A DNA stretch of 19,006 bases from CAWJHE01 sp964614855. GTDB lineage: Bacteria > Chloroflexota > Anaerolineae > Anaerolineales > UBA4823. The DNA is taken from the NCBI GenBank assembly GCA_964614855.1, contig CAZTMX010000036.1, positions 1-19,006 of the forward strand, in the 5' to 3' direction. Of the stretch, positions 15,131 to 19,006 are shown piece after piece. Within the stretch, counting starts at the first letter, position 1. Every line of letters begins with the position of its first letter. Below the pieces are notes generated by a model. That model was given only the letters and a program-made list of their open reading frames with translations, did not search any database and was not told the DNA's origin. The translations under genes and the position numbers were made by a program.

Positions 15131-16817
15131 ATGAATTCCGACTTTACTGGTAAGCACACACTTTTCATCCGAGGCATTCTCATCGGAACGATCTTGCTGC
15201 ATGCTGCCGGGTTGTACCAGTTTGTGACGCCAGCAGTTCAGGCAGGATTTATTCCGGCTTCGCTAAAATGGTCAGCAGCCAGCCTGGCAGCAGCACTCTT
15301 GCTGGTTTTTGAAGTCCTACTTTTAGCGCTCACCTGGCACAAGGTGCCTGGCTGGACTGCGCGGGGGTTCAACTGGCTGCTGCAGCAATTTTCCCGATTG
15401 AAGTGGCTGAATATCGTTTTACAACTCCTGGCTGTGGCAGGCTTTACCTTCCTGGTGCTCAGCCGCTACGGCATCTATTTTAGTGGGGTTTTTACCCGTT
15501 TATCCATTTTTTGGGGAGTATCCCTGGTTGGATGTTTTCTTTTGCAGGCATTCATGATAAACCGCAGCAAATCCCACCAATACACCTGGGGGATAACGCT
15601 GTTGATTTCGCTAATCCTATCCATATTTGTCTACAACCTGCTCGCCCTGCTACAAGATATCTCTGCCTACCCATTTACCCTGGGATGGTCAGAAACCAGC
15701 CGCTTTTATTATGCCTCCCTCTTTCTAGCAGAAAAAATCTATGGTTTTCAAACCCCGCCTTCGGTGCTGCATCCCAGCCGCTACCTGATGCAGGCAGCCC
15801 CCTTTTTGTTACCAGTGTCTCCCTTGTGGCTGCACCGTGCCTGGCAAGTGTTCTTGTGGATCGCTGTCTCCCTAGCGACAGCTGCAGTCCTGGCAAACCG
15901 TCAGATTTCATGGCGAGAAAAGCCCCTGCGCAGTTTTCTGTTTATAGCCTGGGTTTTCGCCTTTCTGATGATTGGACCGGTTTATTACCATCTGCAAATC
16001 CCGTTAATACTGGTCCTTTGGGGTTTTGACCGCTATCAATCCGAACCTGCATCGAAGAGATTTGCGAAAAACCTGCTGATCATCCTCGCCGCATCTCTCT
16101 GGACTGGGATCAGTCGTGTCAACTGGTATCCGGTCCCCGGTCTACTGGCTGCCGCAATCATTTTTCTTGAGCAGCCTGTAAGCCGCCCCAATCTCCCACA
16201 AGACCTGCGAGAAAATAGAAACCCGCGCACTGCCTTCTGGCAGGTCATCCGTTACGGCATCCCTCCTGTGAGCTGGACAATCCTGGGTACAGCGATAGCT
16301 TATGCCGCCCACTCGGCGTATATTCTTTGGTCCGGCAACGACGCCAGTGAATTTGCTTCCAGTTTTAGCTCCGATCTGCTCTGGTATCGCCTGTGGCCCA
16401 GCTCGACTTATCCGATCGGGATTCTCCCCGGCATTCTGCTTGTCTCGCTGCCCATGTTTTGGGCTATTTGGGAGAAACTTCGGCACTCAAAGGATCAGCA
16501 ACCCGTGTGGAAGCTTGTCCACCCCATCCGCTGGACTGGGTTGGGATCCATATTGCTGGTGTTGTTCGCAGGCGGGCTGGTGGTGAGCGTTAAAATCGGC
16601 GGCGGTAGCAATCTGCACAACATGGATGCCTATTTATCCCTGCTGCTGGCTGTATTTTCATGGATCATCTTCAATAAACTCAATTTGGAGGAGCCGGTTG
16701 CCTGCAATACAGATGAGCAGAGCGCTTCCACAGAAGAAGGCCTAGCGGATTATTTCCCAGAGAATACCGCAACCAGCCCCAAAAAACCAGAGAGCACCGG
16801 CAGCCTTGTTGGCGGTC
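15131..16817 (+). CDS. Large GT-C-like membrane protein, N-terminal part, interrupted by the assembly gap
   Basis: 562 codons are readable from ATG 15131, 3 nt after the UPF0104 stop, to the run of N. About 11-13 hydrophobic segments are present. After the helices near 155-175 comes an extracytoplasmic-type loop, LGWSETSRFYYAS, with W186-S187-E188. This resembles the acidic first-loop motif of GT-C glycosyltransferases. The last readable part, after the helix near 505-520, is a hydrophilic Glu/Pro/Ser-rich linker ending at the gap. The continuation is very probably the frame at 16918-17355. A frame drawn straight through the N run ends in an Arg-rich tail that is an artefact of the arbitrary 100-N length. 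The exact function is unknown; GT-C transferase is the best guess. Confidence 0.72.
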
Positions 16818-16917
16818 NNNNNNNNNNNNNNNNNNNNNNNNNNNNNNNNNNNNNNNNNNNNNNNNNNNNNNNNNNNNNNNNNNNNNNNNNNNNNNNNNNN
16901 NNNNNNNNNNNNNNNNN
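16818..16917. other. Assembly gap of 100 N
   Basis: Exactly 100 N, the usual placeholder for a scaffold gap of unknown length. No sequence can be read. The true length must be 2 modulo 3 if the flanking frames belong to one gene; 100 is 1 modulo 3. Confidence 0.98.
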
Positions 16918-17355
16918 CTGCCGGTTTTCCCTGCGCAGGAGACGATTAACCGCAGCCTGGCAGTGATTAACCGGGCTGTAAAAGAAGTAAAATCCCCTGA
17001 TCCCCAGGTATTATTTCTGACTGACCGGCATCTGCTCACATTCGGATATACCCAGGGAGTAAAGTTAATCCCCGAATACGAGCGCGTCTTTTTGATGGAA
17101 ATGGCTATGGCAAACAATCGCGCCTACCTGGAGCGCTTCCACGAAGATCTCAGGACGCATCGCTTTGATCTGATCATCAGTGAGCCCCTCTTTATCCAGC
17201 AAAAAGGCCAGGGTATCAGGTTTGGTGAAGAAAATGACGCCTGGGTGGAAAAGGTCTCGAAAAAAATTCTGTGTTATTACAAACCCAGGACGCTGCTCAA
17301 GGATGTACGCATTCAAATCTTGATCCCGAGAGAAAAACCGGGAACCTGCGAGTAA
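16918..17355 (+). CDS. C-terminal soluble domain, probably of the GT-C-like protein across the gap
   Basis: An open frame of 145 codons that starts at the gap edge and ends at TGA-free TAA 17353-17355. It has no membrane segment. It reads as a compact alpha/beta domain with QVLFLTDRHLLTFGY, LIPEYERVFLMEMAM, FHEDLRTHRFDLIISEPLF and VSKKILCYYKPRTLL. I cannot name the domain. GTG 16963 could serve as a start, but the frame is already open and protein-like before it (LPVFPAQETINRSLA). With no Shine-Dalgarno sequence there, an internal piece of a longer protein is more likely. It is best joined to the frame at 15131-16817. Confidence 0.7.
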   Translation: MPVFPAQETINRSLAVINRAVKEVKSPDPQVLFLTDRHLLTFGYTQGVKLIPEYERVFLMEMAMANNRAYLERFHEDLRTHRFDLIISEPLFIQQKGQGIRFGEENDAWVEKVSKKILCYYKPRTLLKDVRIQILIPREKPGTCE

Positions 17356-17362
17356 ATTGACC

Positions 17363-17390
17363 TTGACCTGTATCCATACCGGGTTATAAT
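17363..17390 (+). promoter_or_regulatory. Promoter of the EPS-type regulator and fcl-like gene
   Basis: TTGACC (17363-17368, 5 of 6) is followed by 16 bp and a perfect TATAAT (17385-17390). A second TTGACC directly precedes it (17357-17362). Initiation would fall near 17397, about 14 nt before ATG 17411. It is the best promoter in the glycan part of the window. Confidence 0.75.
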
Positions 17391-17410
17391 TCAACGGCTG
17401 AATTTTAGAT

Positions 17411-17914
17411 ATGATTATTGAAGCAAACTCCGATCCTGATCGCGAATTGATTTTGCTTACGCAAATCGAAGGCGACCCTGACATCACCCAGGCCTCGCTG
17501 GCATCCCAATTGGGAGTGGCAGTCGGCACGGTAAACTGGCATCTCAAAAGGCTGGTTGCCAAAGGGTATGTAAAAGTGAAACGCGCCCAGCGGCGAAAAC
17601 TGCGCTATATCATCACCCCTGAAGGCCTGGCTTTTCGTGCGCATCTCACCATGAACTATATCGACACCTCCATGCGTCTTTACCGGCGCACACGCTTACG
17701 CGTGCGCGATCTGTTGGCTGAAGTACGCCAGGCAGGATATGACCAGGTGATCATTCAAGGCGAGGGGGATATCGCCGATATTTGCAGGCTCACGTGTCTG
17801 GAACAGGGTATTCGCGTTGTTGACGATGGTTCTCACCCCCCCACCAACCCTGTGCTGGATGTCGGTGGGATGAAGGTTCAATTGATTATGGAGAAACCGC
17901 ATCATGGAAAATAA
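17411..17914 (+). CDS. Winged-helix transcriptional regulator, EPS-associated MarR type, with extra C-terminal domain
   Basis: A 167-aa regulator. Residues 26-48 (TQASLASQLGVAVGTVNWHL) form a helix-turn-helix, and 50-68 with KLRYIITPEGL form the wing. This matches small MarR-like proteins encoded in exopolysaccharide loci (TIGR04176 type). Those are about 100 aa. Here a further 60 residues follow the dimerisation helix, starting YDQVIIQGEGDIADICRL (110-127). Its GxGxxA pattern is like a Rossmann-type nucleotide-binding start, followed by GIRVVDD. A ligand-sensing role for this part is an inference. It has its own promoter, and its last 11 nt overlap the next gene, an epimerase/reductase. It probably controls the downstream glycan genes. 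Confidence 0.8.
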   Translation: MIIEANSDPDRELILLTQIEGDPDITQASLASQLGVAVGTVNWHLKRLVAKGYVKVKRAQRRKLRYIITPEGLAFRAHLTMNYIDTSMRLYRRTRLRVRDLLAEVRQAGYDQVIIQGEGDIADICRLTCLEQGIRVVDDGSHPPTNPVLDVGGMKVQLIMEKPHHGK

Positions 17915-18857
17915 TAATTTCTGGCAAGACCAACGTGTGTGCGTCACCGGCGGCGCTGGTTTTCTCGGCTCCTTCCTGGTCGAGAAACTCAAGGCTCTCC
18001 AGGCAAAAGAAATATTTGTGCCAACAATTGAAAACTATGACCTGGTCAATTTAAAAGACATCCTGCGCATGTTAGATGATTCCCAACCGGATATCATCAT
18101 CCACCTGGCTGCCCTGGTTGGCGGCATCGGCGCGAACCGCGCCCGACCAGCGGATTTCTTTTACAGCAATCTGATGATGGGCGTCCAATTGATGCATGAA
18201 GCCTGGAAATTCGGGGTGAAAAAATTTGTGGCGGTCGGCACCATTTGCGGTTATCCAAAATTTACACCGGTTCCCTTCAAAGAAGAAGACCTGTGGAATG
18301 GATACCCGGAAGAGACAAATGCTCCGTACGGCTTAGCCAAGAAGATGCTGCTGGTACAGGCACAGACTTATCGCGATCAATACGGTTTCAACGCCATCTT
18401 TCCCCTGCCGGTTAATCTATACGGACCGCGAGACAATTTCAATCCGGAGACATCCCACGTCATCCCCGCCTTGATCCGCAAAATGCTCGAAGCTAAAGAT
18501 ACAGGAGCAGAGCAAGTCGTCCTGTGGGGTGACGGCTCTCCCACGCGCGAGTTCCTCTACGTGGAGGACGCCGCCGAAGGCCTGGCATTGGCGACCGAAA
18601 AGTACAACGGGCGTGAGCCGTTCAACCTCGGCTCTGGTCAGGAGATTTCTATCCGTGATTTAGCCGCTCTCATCGCACATATGACTGACTACCACGGAGA
18701 AATCGTCTGGGATACCAGCAAACCCAACGGGCAGCCGCGCAGGGCTTTGGATACCAGCCGTGCTGAGAAGTATTTCGGTTTTCGTGCCAGCATGCCGTTG
18801 GAAGAAGGCCTGAAACGCACAATTGGCTGGTATCAAGAATTCAGGAAGCAGGGATAG
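17904..18857 (+). CDS. GDP-L-fucose synthase-like NAD(P)-dependent epimerase/reductase
   Basis: An extended SDR of 317 aa, close in layout to GDP-L-fucose synthase (WcaG/Fcl), which converts GDP-4-keto-6-deoxymannose to GDP-L-fucose. It shows TGGAGFLG (15-22), HLAALVGGIGANRARPADF, GTICGYP (112-118) and the catalytic Y142/K146 in YGLAK. NLYGPRDNFNPETSHVIPALI contains the conserved His. In the GSSCIYP motif of the E. coli enzyme the catalytic Ser is Thr here (T113), while Cys is kept (C115). The start overlaps the regulator by 11 nt, with GGAG ten bases upstream. No GDP-mannose dehydratase gene is in the window, so the exact sugar is not established; another NDP-sugar reductase/epimerase is possible. 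Confidence 0.82.
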   Translation: MENNNFWQDQRVCVTGGAGFLGSFLVEKLKALQAKEIFVPTIENYDLVNLKDILRMLDDSQPDIIIHLAALVGGIGANRARPADFFYSNLMMGVQLMHEAWKFGVKKFVAVGTICGYPKFTPVPFKEEDLWNGYPEETNAPYGLAKKMLLVQAQTYRDQYGFNAIFPLPVNLYGPRDNFNPETSHVIPALIRKMLEAKDTGAEQVVLWGDGSPTREFLYVEDAAEGLALATEKYNGREPFNLGSGQEISIRDLAALIAHMTDYHGEIVWDTSKPNGQPRRALDTSRAEKYFGFRASMPLEEGLKRTIGWYQEFRKQG

Positions 18858-18901
18858 GTGATACACGCAGCCGAGACCTTATCTCTCATTTCAGGGAACC
18901 T

Positions 18902-19006
18902 ATGACAGAGATCACACAAATTTCCAGGCCAGAAGATGAAGTCTTGTTCATCAAGCCCACCCGCGGCTGGTCGGCACTTAACTTAATGGAGTTATGGCGC
19001 TACCGT
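18902..19006 (+). CDS. ABC-2 type polysaccharide export permease (Wzm/TagG-like), partial
   Basis: The first 35 codons before the right edge read MTEITQISRPEDEVL, then FIKPTRGWSALNLMELWRYR. The 'P-x-x-GW-x-x-LNL-x-ELW-x-YR' pattern is the typical cytoplasmic N-terminus of Wzm/TagG/RfbA-type permeases, just before the first membrane helix. These work with an ATPase (Wzt/TagH) to export lipid-linked O-antigen or teichoic acid. AGGGA four bases upstream supports the ATG. It is 44 bp after the fucose synthase-like gene, likely in the same transcript. Only the N-terminus is visible, so confidence is moderate. Confidence 0.72.
   Translation, partial: MTEITQISRPEDEVLFIKPTRGWSALNLMELWRYR

Noticed and set aside
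16795..16925. ACCGGCAG and CTGCCGGT on opposite sides of the gap as an inverted repeat
   Set aside because: Eight bases in GC-rich coding DNA can match by chance, and the true distance is unknown.
15131..16966. A single 611-residue protein read through the N run
   Set aside because: The last part is out of frame with the clearly protein-like frame after the gap and depends on the placeholder length.
1..19006. tRNA, rRNA, CRISPR array, insertion sequence or phage genes
   Set aside because: None seen: no cloverleaf-like stretch in the short intergenic spaces, no regularly spaced repeats, no transposase or integrase motif in any frame.

Overview
The window looks like a chromosomal segment of a Chloroflexota bacterium, probably of the Anaerolineae and probably from a metagenome assembly. 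This rests on the style of the proteins (a HolB with a GVGRRT P-loop, several large membrane proteins of a kind I associate with Anaerolineae, a UDG4-type glycosylase) and on a run of exactly 100 N typical of scaffolding. No marker gene fixes the taxonomy, so it is an inference. Every gene is on the + strand except the first.

Housekeeping part (1-5534). A partial holB (clamp-loader delta') runs leftward off the edge and is divergent from a full UvrD/PcrA helicase gene with a clear extended -10 promoter. A compact operon follows: tsaE, tsaB, rimI and a family 4 uracil-DNA glycosylase. The first two make the t6A modification of tRNA and rimI acetylates ribosomal protein S18. Two of its junctions are ATGA overlaps. 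A strong promoter in front of tsaE moves the tsaE start to 3176. The glycosylase ends in QLSLF, a perfect sliding-clamp-binding pentapeptide.

Surface-glycan part (about 5540 to the right edge). In order: a PAPS-type sulfotransferase, a UDP-HexNAc/hexose 6-dehydrogenase, a UDP-uronate 4-epimerase-like SDR, a Wzx-like flippase, a GT4 glycosyltransferase, a polytopic GT-C or Wzy-like membrane protein, a GT2 polyprenyl-phosphate glycosyltransferase, a UPF0104/AglD-type membrane protein and a second large GT-C-like membrane protein. The last is interrupted by the assembly gap (16818-16917), with its C-terminal domain on the far side. After the gap come an EPS-type winged-helix regulator with its own promoter and an extra C-terminal domain, a GDP-L-fucose synthase-like reductase, and the first 35 codons of an O-antigen/teichoic-acid-type ABC export permease.

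Together these genes could make and export an acidic, probably sulfated, cell-surface polysaccharide or glycoconjugate. Nucleotide-sugar oxidation and epimerisation supply uronic acids. GT4 and GT2 enzymes work at the cytoplasmic face, and Wzx and an ABC transporter export. A GT2 / UPF0104 / GT-C trio probably adds sugars outside the membrane from polyprenyl-phosphate donors. This trio resembles GtrABC, with an AglD-like membrane protein in the place of GtrA. I saw no tRNA, rRNA, CRISPR array, insertion sequence or integrase. No stretch over 300 bases lacks a gene.
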